From assembly GCF_014207435.1 (NCBI RefSeq), contig NZ_JACHGH010000002.1:1-64000 (forward strand): a stretch of DNA of 64,000 bases. Direction: 5' to 3'. Both the position numbers and the translations under genes were made by a program. The stretch comes from Salirhabdus euzebyi. GTDB lineage: Bacteria; Bacillota; Bacilli; Bacillales; Alkalibacillaceae. How positions within the stretch are numbered: the stretch's first letter is position 1; every line of letters starts with the position of its first letter. The notes below the pieces were generated by a model. The model searched no databases. It saw only the letters and a program-made list of their open reading frames with translations, and was not told the DNA's origin. This document shows, in pieces, positions 36,349 to 45,804 of the stretch.

Positions 36349-37431
36349 ATGAAACCAAAATCTAGTATTCCTGCACTAAAACCATATCAACCAGGAAAAG
36401 GAATGGAAGAAGTAAAAAAAGAACACAACCTTTCACGAATAGTAAAACTTGCTTCCAATGAAAATCTTTATGGATGCTCTCCATATGTTTCAGACAAATT
36501 AAAGGAGTTTGGGGAAAATGCACAATTTTACCCGGACGGTTATGCACTTACGTTACGGGAAAAATTATCTTCATTTTTAAGCGTAGAAATGGATAAAATC
36601 ATTTTTGGAAGCGGGTCAGATGAAATCGTTCAAATGATTTGTCGTACCTATTTAGAAAAAGGTACAAATACAGTAATGGCAACACCTACATTTCCTCAAT
36701 ATCGCCATCATGCTACGGTAGAAGGGGCAGAAGTAAGAGAGATAGAGTTGGAAAATGGTTTCCACAACCTCACGAAAATGAGTGAAGCTATTGATGAAAA
36801 TACCAGAGTTGTATGGTTATGTACGCCTAATAACCCAACAGGTAATTATATAAAGGAAGAGGATTTAATTAGTTTTATTCAAACCTGTCCTAAACATGTT
36901 CTCCTTGTAATCGACGAAGCCTATTATGAATTTGTCGTGGCTAAAGATTATCCTGATTCTATTGCACTTCATAAAGAGCATGAAAATATTATTGTGTTAC
37001 GAACTTTTTCTAAAGCATACGGATTAGCAGGCTTTAGAGTTGGGTATGGCGTCGGAAACGAAGAAGTAGTTCGCAATTTAAATACGATTAGAGGACCATT
37101 TAATGTGACATCGATTGGCCAATATGCAGCATTGCATGCACTTGATGATCAAGCATTCATTGAAAAAGTTAAACAATTTAATGTCCAGACAAGAAAGAAA
37201 CTAGAGGCATTTTGTGCGGCAAACAATCTTACTTTCTATGAATCAGAAACAAACTTTTTATTGATTCATTTGCCTAAATCTGGTTTAGATGTTTCCAATA
37301 CGTTATTGACATATGGGTTTATCGTAAGGCCTGGAGAACTGCTTGGTATTCCAAATAGTATTCGTGTTACGATTGGTAAAGAAGAAGACATGGAGGAGTT
37401 CCAAGAGGCATTAAAAAAGAGCTTAGTATAA
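36349..37431 (+). CDS. hisC: Histidinol-phosphate aminotransferase
   Basis: A 360-aa PLP enzyme. In Bacillus it also transaminates phenylpyruvate and hydroxyphenylpyruvate, which explains its place with tyrA and aroH. Motifs: KLASNENLYG (about 33-42), FGSGSDEIVQM (about 86-96), CTPNNPTGN (about 161-169), DEAYYEF and the PLP lysine in RTFSKAYGLAGFRVGYG (about 222-238). Starts 14 nt after aroH with AAAGGAGC. Confidence 0.95.
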   Translation: MKPKSSIPALKPYQPGKGMEEVKKEHNLSRIVKLASNENLYGCSPYVSDKLKEFGENAQFYPDGYALTLREKLSSFLSVEMDKIIFGSGSDEIVQMICRTYLEKGTNTVMATPTFPQYRHHATVEGAEVREIELENGFHNLTKMSEAIDENTRVVWLCTPNNPTGNYIKEEDLISFIQTCPKHVLLVIDEAYYEFVVAKDYPDSIALHKEHENIIVLRTFSKAYGLAGFRVGYGVGNEEVVRNLNTIRGPFNVTSIGQYAALHALDDQAFIEKVKQFNVQTRKKLEAFCAANNLTFYESETNFLLIHLPKSGLDVSNTLLTYGFIVRPGELLGIPNSIRVTIGKEEDMEEFQEALKKSLV

Positions 37432-37442
37432 GGGGAGTTTAG

Positions 37443-38546
37443 ATGAGGCGAGTTTTAGTTGTAGGTTTGGGACTAATTGGCGGATCCTTAGCAAAAAACA
37501 TAAAGTACAATCAAGAAAACGAGTGTAAGGTTTATGGGTTCGACAATCTTAAGTCTACATTAGATTATGCAGTGAAATATCAATTAATCGATGAAAAAGT
37601 CGATACATTTCAACAAGGTGTAGCAGTTGCTGATATTATTATTTTGGCAACACCCATTCATATTACTATTAATTATCTAGAACAATTAAACAAAACAACT
37701 ATGGATAGAAAGAAGATTGTTACAGATGTTTCTTCTGTGAAAGGGTCTATTATGGAAGTGGCTGAGCAACTAACGAATCCAAATGTTTCTTTTGTTGGTG
37801 GGCATCCGATGGCAGGTTCACATAAACAAGGAATAGAGGCTGCTAAAAGCCATTTGTTTGAAAATGCTTACTATGTTTTAACTCCATCAATTCGAGCAAC
37901 AGAAGAGGATGTCCAAACGATACAGCACATTTTAGAAGGTACGAAAAGTAACTTTGTTATATTAAGCGGGGCCGAACATGACAAGATGACAGGTATTGTA
38001 TCACACTTTCCTCACCTAGTGGCCTCATCTCTTGTGCATCAAGCCATCAATTGGCAATCCGAATATCCATTTATTCCAAAATTGGCTGCTGGAGGTTTTC
38101 GAGATATTACACGGATTGCTTCAAGTAATCCAGAGCTGTGGCAGGATATCTTTTTCCAAAATAAAGAGGAGATGCTTATCTTTCTCACAGATTGGATAGA
38201 GGAAATGAAAAAAGTTCAGGGTTTACTTGAAACCGAACGAAAAGAAGAAGTGATTGCTTACTTAAAACAAGCAAAAGCGTATCGGGATGGATTACCGAAG
38301 AAGAAAAAAGGAGCTATACCTAGCTTTTATGACTTATATGTTGATATTTATGATAAACCAGGTGAACTATATAAGGTTATTAAATTGTTAGCTGAATTTG
38401 AAATCAACATAACGAATATTCAAATTTTAGAAATAAGAGAAAACATGACAGGCGTTCTTCGCATTACTGTTCAGAGCGAAGAGGGTCAATTAACGGCAAA
38501 ATCTATTTTAGAAAATAACGGATATGAAGTCTCTGTAGAAGAATAA
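37443..38546 (+). CDS. tyrA: Prephenate dehydrogenase with ACT domain
   Basis: A 367-aa NAD enzyme making 4-hydroxyphenylpyruvate for tyrosine. Rossmann motif GLGLIGGSLAKN (8-19); catalytic His in VGGHPMAGSHKQG (about 118-130). A C-terminal ACT domain from about 296 (FYDLYVDIYDKPGELYKVIKLLAEFEINI) is likely the tyrosine feedback site. Starts 11 nt after hisC with a GGGGAG site. Confidence 0.95.
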   Translation: MRRVLVVGLGLIGGSLAKNIKYNQENECKVYGFDNLKSTLDYAVKYQLIDEKVDTFQQGVAVADIIILATPIHITINYLEQLNKTTMDRKKIVTDVSSVKGSIMEVAEQLTNPNVSFVGGHPMAGSHKQGIEAAKSHLFENAYYVLTPSIRATEEDVQTIQHILEGTKSNFVILSGAEHDKMTGIVSHFPHLVASSLVHQAINWQSEYPFIPKLAAGGFRDITRIASSNPELWQDIFFQNKEEMLIFLTDWIEEMKKVQGLLETERKEEVIAYLKQAKAYRDGLPKKKKGAIPSFYDLYVDIYDKPGELYKVIKLLAEFEINITNIQILEIRENMTGVLRITVQSEEGQLTAKSILENNGYEVSVEE

Positions 38547-38565
38547 TAATTGAGGTTGTGAGAAC

Positions 38566-39864
38566 ATGAATAAAAAAGTGAACCTTTCTAATTATCATTT
38601 AAGCGGTAAAATGACTGTCCCTGGTGATAAATCGATGTCTCATCGAGCTGTTATTTTTGGATCTTTAGCTAAAGGCGAGACAACGATTGAACATTTTTTG
38701 ATGGGAGAAGATTGTTTACGAACGATCAAAGCGTTTCAAGAAATGGGTGTCCAAATCGAGCAGGAGGGCCTGACAGTAAAAATTATAAGTGATGGTGTAA
38801 ATGGTCTCCAAGAACCTAAACATCCAATCGATTTCGGTAATTCTGGTACTACTGCTCGTTTATTATTAGGTGTTTTTTCTGGTCAGTCTTTTCACTCCGT
38901 TTTAGTTGGAGACGACTCCTTATCGAAGCGCCCAATGGATCGAGTTACCGTTCCTCTTTCGTTAATGGGAGCGAAAACAGATGGTAGAGTAAATGGAAAA
39001 TACCTTCCGATGAGTATTAGAGGTGGACAATTAAAGCCTATTACATATGAATTACCTGTTAACAGCGCACAAGTGAAATCAGCTATTTTATTAGCAGGGT
39101 TATTTACGAACGGAAAAACATCTGTTATAGAACCTGTTAAAACGAGAGACCATACGGAAAAAATGATTGGAGCCTTTGGTGGAAAGATTGATATGGATGG
39201 ACATACAGTATCCATAGAGGGTGGCCAACAGCTGACGGGAACTTCCATTAAGATTCCAGGAGATATTTCTTCGGCAGCATTTTTCATTACAGCTGCGGCA
39301 ATAACTCAAAACAGCTCTATTACAATAAGTGGAGTAGGATTGAATGAAACAAGAACAGGTATTATAGATGTTTTGAAACAGATGGGTGCTCAACTAGAAA
39401 CAAATGTAACGAATCACATTGGAGATGAAATGGTAGGAGACATAACAATCCGGACTAGTGATTTAAAAGGAACAACTATAGCAGGGGACATGATTCCAAG
39501 ATTAATAGATGAGTTACCTTTAATAGCCTTGGCCGCTACACAGGCAAAAGGGGTAACAGAAATCCGTGACGCAGAGGAGTTACGCTTTAAAGAAACAGAT
39601 CGAATTAAAGCGGTAGTCGATGTTTTAACGAGACTAGGAGCTAATATTACAGAAGTAGAGGATGGAATGATTATTCAAGGAGGTACTTCTTTAAAAGGGG
39701 CTGTAGTGCCTTCCTATGGTGATCATCGTATCGGTATGATGTCTGCTATTGCTTCTTTGCTAGTAGTTGGGGAAGTGGAAATAGAAAATCCGGAATGTAT
39801 TAATATATCTTATCCGAATTTTTTTGATGATTTATTTTCTATCGTCGTTCGCAACGAATCATAA
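38566..39864 (+). CDS. aroA: EPSP synthase (3-phosphoshikimate 1-carboxyvinyltransferase)
   Basis: A 432-aa enzyme joining shikimate 3-phosphate and PEP (aroE in B. subtilis). Substrate motifs: [19 protein letters not shown] (19-37), [13 protein letters not shown] (about 93-105), [21 protein letters not shown], and [10 protein letters not shown] (about 335-344). The TARL rather than TAMR/TTAR pattern and KSMS place it in the class II, Gram-positive type. Last aromatic gene of the operon; the following unrecognised gene is 50 nt away. Confidence 0.95.
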   Translation: MNKKVNLSNYHLSGKMTVPGDKSMSHRAVIFGSLAKGETTIEHFLMGEDCLRTIKAFQEMGVQIEQEGLTVKIISDGVNGLQEPKHPIDFGNSGTTARLLLGVFSGQSFHSVLVGDDSLSKRPMDRVTVPLSLMGAKTDGRVNGKYLPMSIRGGQLKPITYELPVNSAQVKSAILLAGLFTNGKTSVIEPVKTRDHTEKMIGAFGGKIDMDGHTVSIEGGQQLTGTSIKIPGDISSAAFFITAAAITQNSSITISGVGLNETRTGIIDVLKQMGAQLETNVTNHIGDEMVGDITIRTSDLKGTTIAGDMIPRLIDELPLIALAATQAKGVTEIRDAEELRFKETDRIKAVVDVLTRLGANITEVEDGMIIQGGTSLKGAVVPSYGDHRIGMMSAIASLLVVGEVEIENPECINISYPNFFDDLFSIVVRNES

Positions 39865-39914
39865 TATAAGCAAAGTCTTCATATTTTGTACCAAGTGAGT
39901 AAGGGGGACAAGAT

Positions 39915-40763
39915 GTGAAGACTTTTTATTTTGAAAACCTAAATGTGTATAGTGACGAAAGATGGGAAAAGAAAAATATATACTTCACTAGTGATCTATT
40001 TGTACCTAAACATTACATAAACAGGCTAGAAGAGAGAAAAATTGAAGTGGATCAATTTTGGATGAGTCCAGGAAAAGTATATGTAGACATTGAATACCCA
40101 CTTACTGATCAAAAATTACAAAGACACCATGTACGACAGTATTTGTACAAAGGTTGTTCACTTATTATTTCGGTTTTTGACTTAAGGAGAAATATGAAGT
40201 GGAAACAAGATTTTCAATGTTACATAGAATCACTCAGAGGAATCCCCATTGACTATATGGTTGTACCAAAAGTAAATGTGAAATATTTAACAGTAGACAT
40301 GATTCGTTATTTCGGGATAAAAAAGGTACCATTTATTTTGGTGGATATCCATAAAAAAGAAGATATAAATGACATAAAATGGGGCTGGTTACGTCAAATG
40401 CAATGCGTAATGAGGATCCCTTTTGCTTATGTGAAAAGTGATTTATCAAAGCTGCTGCATGAAAAGTTCAACGAATACAATCTTATGGAGCTGTCTCCTC
40501 CCATCACTAAACATCCTCTCAAAAATCGTTCGTTAATAGAAACAGGAATTTCTCCTAAAAAAGGAGAAATAAGAATATATGGAGATGCAGATTTCAATTT
40601 GCATTTAAAAGACCAACACAAATGGGGTAAGGGGAAAATCAAAGAAGACCTAGCGCCATATATTTCAGTAATCAGAGGTAACGTGGTAAAATTAAACCAA
40701 ACGATATTAGAACAAAAAGATTTCGGAAACTATTGTCAAATATCCATTCAAAATCATTTTTAA
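39915..40763 (+). CDS. Unrecognised protein between aroA and ypiA
   Basis: A 282-aa protein I do not recognise. No signal peptide or membrane segment; Lys- and aromatic-rich. The first 65 residues (FYFENLNVYSDERWEKKNIYF, DQFWMSPGKVYVDIEYPL) resemble the small beta-sandwich that frames amidohydrolase enzymes, where the last part normally reads (V/L)xPGxVDxHxH. Here the metal-binding HxH is replaced by Y-V-D-I-E-Y, so a classic amidohydrolase site is absent. Later blocks: LRGIPIDYMVVPKVNVKYLT and GDADFNLHLKDQHKW. GTG start with AAGGGGG 7 nt before. B. subtilis has no gene here. Codon use is like the neighbours. Confidence 0.7.
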   Translation: MKTFYFENLNVYSDERWEKKNIYFTSDLFVPKHYINRLEERKIEVDQFWMSPGKVYVDIEYPLTDQKLQRHHVRQYLYKGCSLIISVFDLRRNMKWKQDFQCYIESLRGIPIDYMVVPKVNVKYLTVDMIRYFGIKKVPFILVDIHKKEDINDIKWGWLRQMQCVMRIPFAYVKSDLSKLLHEKFNEYNLMELSPPITKHPLKNRSLIETGISPKKGEIRIYGDADFNLHLKDQHKWGKGKIKEDLAPYISVIRGNVVKLNQTILEQKDFGNYCQISIQNHF

Positions 40764-40788
40764 TTGTTGTAAAAGGAAGGATGTAAGT

Positions 40789-42039
40789 ATGAACGTCATA
40801 GAGGAAGCGCTAGTTGAGGTTGAACAAGGAAACACAGAAAAAGGGTTACAATTGCTTAAATCATACGAATCGCAGGCTAGTGATGATGAAAAATTTACAA
40901 TAGGACAATTATATAATCAATGGGGACTAGTGAACCAATCCAAGGGAATATTTGAGGAATTATTAACAAAATATCCTGATGAAAGTGAATTAAAGCTATA
41001 CTTAGCTGAAATATATATTGATATAGAAGAGGACCAAGTGGCGTTAGATTTATTAAATCAAATTACTGAAGAAGACGATCAATACATCGCTGCTCTTCTA
41101 TTATCTGCTGACTTATATCAATCACAAGGATTATATGAAGTTGCCGAACGGAAGTTAATACTTGCAAAACAATTCGTACCAAGTGAACCAATTATTGACT
41201 TTGCCTTAGGCGAATTGGCTTATGCAACTGCAGAATACAAAAAATCAATTCCTTATTATGAAAAAGCATCCAAATATCAACATGTATATAATGATGTTGA
41301 TGTAACCCTACGATTGGCAGAGGCGCTTGCTGCAACGGGTAAGTGGGAAGATGCTTTAGAATATTTCAAAGCGTCTAATGTAGATTCACCAGACTTTCTT
41401 TTTCGGTATGGGTTTACCGCATATCGTTCAGAACGAACAGATATTGCCGTAAGCGTTTGGGGGAAATTGTTAGAAGCAGATCCCCATTATCACTCCGTTT
41501 ATTTGCTCTTAGCTAAGGCATATGAACAAGAGGGATTGATGGATGAAGCGTTTGAAACAGTTGAAAAGGGAATAAAAATGGATGAGTTTAATAAAGAATT
41601 ATATTATTATGCTGGTCAACTTGCATTAAAGTTAGGTCGGACGGAAAAGTCATTGTCTTATATGAAAGAAGCCATTGCCATTGACCCGGGTTATAAGGAA
41701 GCGGTAATATCCCTTGTTGATATTTATAAAAAGGAAGAAATGTATGATGAAGTAAAGGATCTAATTAATGAGCTATTCCGCTTTGGAGAAGAGGATCCGC
41801 TGTATTATTGGGAGTTGGCAAGGGCAAATTATGAAACAGAAGAATATAATTTAGCATTAAACAACTATAATGAAGCATATAATGCTTTTACAGATGATTC
41901 AGACTTCTTAAAGGAATACGGATATTTTCTTGTAGAGGAAGGGAGGATGGAAAAGGCCCATCAGGTTCTCGCACAATATTTAGAGATTGAACCATCCGAC
42001 ACAGAAGTTGAGGAATTCCTACATCGTATAAGTCAATAG
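40789..42039 (+). CDS. ypiA: TPR-repeat protein YpiA
   Basis: A 416-aa acidic, wholly helical cytosolic protein made of about ten tetratricopeptide-like repeats, for example GQLYNQWGLVNQSKGIFEELL, SVYLLLAKAYEQEGLMDEAFE and EDPLYYWELARANYETEEY. It fits B. subtilis YpiA (about 423 aa) in the same place before ypiB. TPR proteins are scaffolds; a partner is not known to me. ATG with AAAGGAAGGATG. Confidence 0.9.
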   Translation: MNVIEEALVEVEQGNTEKGLQLLKSYESQASDDEKFTIGQLYNQWGLVNQSKGIFEELLTKYPDESELKLYLAEIYIDIEEDQVALDLLNQITEEDDQYIAALLLSADLYQSQGLYEVAERKLILAKQFVPSEPIIDFALGELAYATAEYKKSIPYYEKASKYQHVYNDVDVTLRLAEALAATGKWEDALEYFKASNVDSPDFLFRYGFTAYRSERTDIAVSVWGKLLEADPHYHSVYLLLAKAYEQEGLMDEAFETVEKGIKMDEFNKELYYYAGQLALKLGRTEKSLSYMKEAIAIDPGYKEAVISLVDIYKKEEMYDEVKDLINELFRFGEEDPLYYWELARANYETEEYNLALNNYNEAYNAFTDDSDFLKEYGYFLVEEGRMEKAHQVLAQYLEIEPSDTEVEEFLHRISQ

Positions 42040-42081
42040 ATCACCCACTTTTCCTTTCTTTGGGAGGAGGGCTAAAAGATT

Positions 42082-42633
42082 ATGACGGTTTCTGTTCTTC
42101 AAAAAAAACGTTTTATTAATTGGTTTTTAAACAATTACCAATTGAAGAGAAGAGAAAGTGTGTGGATATTAAACTACTTAATGAATCATGAAAGAGTACT
42201 AAAGCATGTGCATTTCGTGGAAGAAGCAAGGTTTTGCCCTAAAGGAGTGATTATATCAACGAAGTGTGTGGATGATCCTCCGTTTCGTTTTTATAAGGAG
42301 CAAGTAATGACGTCTGACCCTGAAAAGTCGTTTCATGACATACGTCTTAACGATCACGAAACGATCTATATTCAATTGAATTTTGCTAAGTCGTACAAAT
42401 GCTATCGTTTTGCGGGTGTTTTAGAGGAAAATCCTTTCATCCCGAAAGACTTTTACATTACCGAAAAGGATCAAGAGACTGCGGAGCAACTTTTAAACCA
42501 GGCCATTTACGATTTTAAACTACGTAAAATTCATGAGGAAATTGACAAAGCGCTTGATGAAGGCGATAAAGAGAGATTCCATGAGTTAATTGAACAATTG
42601 AATCAATTACCAGATGAAAAGTGTACGCAATAA
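42082..42633 (+). CDS. ypiB: YpiB, UPF0302 family
   Basis: A 183-aa cytosolic protein. The N-terminal 95 residues form the UPF0302 core ([33 protein letters not shown]). The C-terminal half ends with an IDEAL-type short region ([37 protein letters not shown]). Matches B. subtilis YpiB (179 aa). YpiB together with YpiF has been linked to envelope stability/LPS-like regulation in some reports, but I cannot confirm a function. Followed by a terminator. Confidence 0.9.
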   Translation: MTVSVLQKKRFINWFLNNYQLKRRESVWILNYLMNHERVLKHVHFVEEARFCPKGVIISTKCVDDPPFRFYKEQVMTSDPEKSFHDIRLNDHETIYIQLNFAKSYKCYRFAGVLEENPFIPKDFYITEKDQETAEQLLNQAIYDFKLRKIHEEIDKALDEGDKERFHELIEQLNQLPDEKCTQ

Positions 42634-42658
42634 GCCTCCTGAAAAGGGGGCTTTTTTA
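42632..42658 (+). terminator. ypiA-ypiB terminator
   Basis: Stem AGCCTCC/GGGGGCT (one T-G pair) followed by TTTTTTATT, overlapping the ypiB stop. Confidence 0.9.
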
Positions 42659-42660
42659 TT

Positions 42661-42839
42661 GCTTAGGAAATTATAAAATTTCGGACTTGTGGATAAGTTA
42701 GTTGCACGGGAGAGCCACGTCTAGCTCCAGCACCTACCCCCTCGGGACATAAGTCAATCCCTTCTGTGGCATAAACCTCTACGGCAGGTCTTGTCTTATG
42801 CCTGCCTTAGGCTGAGCAAGGCGCTTGCGCTTTTGTTCT
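42661..42839 (+). repeat. Dispersed intergenic repeat, copy 2 (long form)
   Basis: The long counterpart of the 27957-28052 copy. The 5' 80 bp and the last 17 bp are nearly identical to it. In between is about 85 bp with an inner inverted motif (GACATAAG at 42745-42752, CTTATGCC at 42795-42802) and TGCCTGCCTTAGGC. The remaining part of this 401-bp gap, 42840-43034, has nothing I recognise beyond the A+T-rich leader of ypiF. Confidence 0.8.
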
Positions 42840-43034
42840 ATGTAAAAAGCTCTTGTCCATGTCTGCTTCTTGAACTAAGGAAATGCTTTTAGATAGGATA
42901 GATGCGATTTTGAACTCTATTAGCTCCATACTTTCATGAAGGGCTGTTAACGAATACTTGTTAAAAACATTTTCACTTCATGTATAGTTTTAGTAAAATG
43001 TAGTAGAAAATATAAAATATATGAGGTGTAAAAT

Positions 43035-43499
43035 ATGAAATGGAACAAGAAGGACATGCAAAAATACGTACAAGCTAAGGAATATGTAGACACGGCCATT
43101 ATTCCTCTTGTCCCTTTTTCGTTTAATAAGCCAGATGAGGAACAAATAGGTTTAACTTTTCAAAATGAAGTGTTAGAACTTTTTGTTGATCGAGTCGAAA
43201 GGGACTTTACAGGAAGGGTTTTTCAACTACCAAGTTATACATATATTATGTCCAATCAATTAGAACATGAAGTGGATCGTTTAAATGCTTTTTATCAGCA
43301 GATTAACGAACAACCTTTTAAACACACTTTTTACTTAACTTTTGATTCAAGTTGGAAAAGAGTAGAGCCCAAACTGGAAGGAAACCTTATTTGGACTCCA
43401 GTAATGAAGGATGGTGATTTAACGAGTAAGGAAACACAGAAGATTGTCATGGATCAAATTAAACAAATTACTGAGTTAATTCGAAACTATTGGATATAA
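43035..43499 (+). CDS. ypiF: YpiF, DUF2487 family
   Basis: A 154-aa cytosolic protein with core blocks YVDTAIIPLVPFSF, NEVLELFVDRVERDFTGRVFQLPSYTY and HTFYLTFDSSWKRVEP. It has the size and place of B. subtilis YpiF, just before qcrA. ATG with GAGGTG 7 nt before. Transcribed separately from ypiAB (terminator between) and from qcr (promoter after). Function unknown. Confidence 0.88.
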   Translation: MKWNKKDMQKYVQAKEYVDTAIIPLVPFSFNKPDEEQIGLTFQNEVLELFVDRVERDFTGRVFQLPSYTYIMSNQLEHEVDRLNAFYQQINEQPFKHTFYLTFDSSWKRVEPKLEGNLIWTPVMKDGDLTSKETQKIVMDQIKQITELIRNYWI

Positions 43500-43598
43500 T
43501 ATATTTTTGATGACTAGTTTCTCAGTCTCTGAAATTTGTTCATTGTATAGTTAGCAAAATATTTTTTGTTTTTTAATAGGACAAAACGTTAAATTTAA

Positions 43599-43627
43599 TT
43601 GACCGTGTTTTAAGTTTACGCTATCAT
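43599..43627 (+). promoter_or_regulatory. SigA promoter of qcrABC
   Basis: TTGACC (43599-43604) and TATCAT (43622-43627) with a 17-bp spacer, 76 bp before the qcrA ATG. The best promoter match in the window. The B. subtilis qcr operon is known to be controlled by AbrB and Spo0A; no operator was looked for successfully. Confidence 0.75.
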
Positions 43628-43703
43628 GGTAATGTCCTAGTAAACATGTATTTAATATACGACCCTGATCGTTGAAATATATGAGTAGAGGGGGGAAAAC
43701 AAA

Positions 43704-44219
43704 ATGAGTCAAGACAAAAAGAATCAAGTTTCCCGTCGGCAGTTTTTAAACTATACTCTTACTGGAGTAGGAGGATTTATGGCTGCTGGAATGCTTGCCC
43801 CAATGGTTCGATTTGCGATTGATCCAGTACTTCAGCCAAAAGCACAAGGTGATTATGTTTCAACTGGTAAAAGTGTGGATGAACTTACAAGTGAACCGCA
43901 ACGTGTTGATTTTACTATTCGTCAAGTAGATGCTTGGTATGAATCTGATGTATCAAAGGTAGCATGGGTATACAAACAAGAAGACGGGAGTATTTTGGCA
44001 TTATCACCAACATGTACTCACCTTGGCTGTTTCGTAGGTTGGAACGACAATGAGAACTATCCAAATATGTTCTATTGTCCATGTCACGATGGTTTGTACG
44101 AAAAGAGTGGTAAAAACGTGCCGGGAACACCGCCTACTGCACCATTAGCTGCGTTCGAGCACGATGTAAAAGACGGAATTCTTTATTTAGGAAAAGCAAT
44201 ACCGAGAGAGGAGGCGTAA
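43704..44219 (+). CDS. qcrA: Rieske iron-sulfur subunit of menaquinol:cytochrome c reductase
   Basis: A 171-aa subunit. An N-terminal Tat-like signal anchor (VSRRQFLNYTLTGVGGFMAAGM) tethers the [2Fe-2S] domain outside the membrane. Cluster ligands C104 and H106 (CTHLGC) and C125 and H128 (CPCH), with C109 and C127 for the disulphide. ATG with AGGGGGG. First gene of qcrABC; qcrB begins 3 nt after. Confidence 0.97.
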   Translation: MSQDKKNQVSRRQFLNYTLTGVGGFMAAGMLAPMVRFAIDPVLQPKAQGDYVSTGKSVDELTSEPQRVDFTIRQVDAWYESDVSKVAWVYKQEDGSILALSPTCTHLGCFVGWNDNENYPNMFYCPCHDGLYEKSGKNVPGTPPTAPLAAFEHDVKDGILYLGKAIPREEA

Positions 44220-44222
44220 TAC

Positions 44223-44897
44223 ATGATAAGAAAAATTTATGACTGGATAGACGAGCGTGTAGATATTACACCAATATGGCGTGATATTGCTGACCACGAA
44301 GTGCCAGAACACGTGAATCCAGCACATCATTTCTCTGCATTTGTATATTGTTTTGGTGGTCTAACATTTTTTGTTACCGTAATCCAAATTTTATCTGGTA
44401 TGTTCTTGACCATGTATTACGTTCCTGATATCGAAAATGCATGGAACTCAGTGTTCTACCTTCAACAAGAGGTAGCTCATGGTCAAATTGTTCGTGGTAT
44501 GCACCACTGGGGAGCTAGTGTTGTTATTGTAATGCTATTCCTACATACGTTACGTGTTTTCTTCCAAGGTGCTTATAAAAAGCCGCGTGAACTAAACTGG
44601 GTAGTTGGTGTTTTAATCTTTTTTGTTATGTTAGGCCTTGGGTTAACAGGTTACCTGTTACCGTGGGATAACAAAGCATATTTTGCTACACAAGTAACAA
44701 TTGATATTGCGGAAAGTGTTCCGTATATAGGTGATTATTTGAAAACATTATTAGCAGGAGATCCTGAAATTGTAGGCGCTCAAACCCTCACAAGGTTCTT
44801 TGCGATCCATGTATTCTTCCTGCCTGCTGCACTATTCGGTTTATTAGCAGCTCACTTTATTATGATTCGACGTCAAGGTATTTCTGGACCGTTGTAA
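44223..44897 (+). CDS. qcrB: Cytochrome b6 subunit of the menaquinol:cytochrome c reductase
   Basis: A 224-aa membrane protein with four membrane helices, equal in size to b6 of b6f-type complexes. Haem-ligand histidines are in RGMHHWGASVVIVMLFLHTLRVF (about 91-113) and in FFAIHVFFLPAALFGLLAAHF (about 192-212). Carries the family's PWDNKAY motif. ATG with GAGGAGG. Confidence 0.97.
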   Translation: MIRKIYDWIDERVDITPIWRDIADHEVPEHVNPAHHFSAFVYCFGGLTFFVTVIQILSGMFLTMYYVPDIENAWNSVFYLQQEVAHGQIVRGMHHWGASVVIVMLFLHTLRVFFQGAYKKPRELNWVVGVLIFFVMLGLGLTGYLLPWDNKAYFATQVTIDIAESVPYIGDYLKTLLAGDPEIVGAQTLTRFFAIHVFFLPAALFGLLAAHFIMIRRQGISGPL

Positions 44898-44929
44898 GAA
44901 TCATTCTAGCATGAAAAGGAGGGATTACT

Positions 44930-45709
44930 GTGCATAGAGGAAAGGGCATGAAATTTGTTGGGGACTCACGTATTCGTGAGAATGATGATAAGTTTATTCC
45001 GAAAGATTACTCGGAATATCCGGGAAAAACGGAGCCTTTCTGGCCAAACTTCTTATTGAAAGAATGGCTTGTAGGTGCTGTTTTCTTAGTAGGTTTTTTA
45101 TGTTTAACGATTGCTGCCCCTGCACCACTTGAAAAAGAAGCGGACCCATCAACTGCAGGTTATATTCCGTTACCGGATTGGTATTTCTTATTCTTATACC
45201 AATTTTTAAAATATGATTTTGCTAGTGGTAATTACGTCGTGTTTGGTACGGTAATTATTCCTGGTCTTGCATTTGGTGCATTGCTGTTAGCTCCATTTCT
45301 TGATACAGGAAAAGAACGTCGCCCATTTAAACGACCTATTGCTACATCATTAATGCTAATTGGTATTGCCGCTACATTTTGGTTAACTTATGAAGCTGCT
45401 TCTCATGTTAATTGGGAAGAGCGTGCTGAAAAGGGTAAAATTGTAGAAGAAGTAGAAATTGACCAAGAAGATCCAGGGTATCAGGTTTATTCGCAACAAA
45501 GTTGTATTAACTGTCACGGTGGCAATCTTGAAGGTGGAGCTGGTCCAGCTTTAGTTGGAACAGGTTTATCCGTTGATGAAATTAAAGACATTGCCGTTAA
45601 TGGTATTGAAGGTGATCCTGGAATGCCAGCAGGTTCTTTCCAAGGAACAGATGAAGAACTTCAACAGCTTGCTGAATTTATTTCAGGTTTAGGTGGAGAA
45701 GGACATTAA
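44930..45709 (+). CDS. qcrC: Subunit IV fused to cytochrome c of the quinol reductase
   Basis: A 259-aa fusion. The N-terminal part resembles subunit IV of b6f complexes with membrane helices at about 45-65, 100-120 and 137-155 and the LPDWYFLFLYQFLKY quinol-site stretch. A C-terminal mono-haem cytochrome c domain follows, with CINCH at about 194-198 and a distal methionine in DPGMPAGSF. This fusion is typical of Bacillus. GTG start with AAGGAGGG. Ends the operon at a strong hairpin. Confidence 0.96.
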   Translation: MHRGKGMKFVGDSRIRENDDKFIPKDYSEYPGKTEPFWPNFLLKEWLVGAVFLVGFLCLTIAAPAPLEKEADPSTAGYIPLPDWYFLFLYQFLKYDFASGNYVVFGTVIIPGLAFGALLLAPFLDTGKERRPFKRPIATSLMLIGIAATFWLTYEAASHVNWEERAEKGKIVEEVEIDQEDPGYQVYSQQSCINCHGGNLEGGAGPALVGTGLSVDEIKDIAVNGIEGDPGMPAGSFQGTDEELQQLAEFISGLGGEGH

Positions 45710-45713
45710 ATGG

Positions 45714-45747
45714 GAAAGCTGACTTTTAAAAAAAGTCAGCTTTTCTT
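45714..45747 (+). terminator. qcrABC terminator
   Basis: A long stem GAAAGCTGACTTTT/AAAAGTCAGCTTTTC with a very small loop, then T-rich sequence, 5 nt past the qcrC stop. Confidence 0.93.
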
Positions 45748-45804
45748 CACTTTACAGGTAAGTAGTATGCTGTGGTGAGCCAAGTGACAAAGAGGAGAAT
45801 GTAC

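Noticed and set aside
38892-39393. Minus-strand open frames of 131 and 97 aa
   Set aside because: Antisense to aroA with implausible composition.
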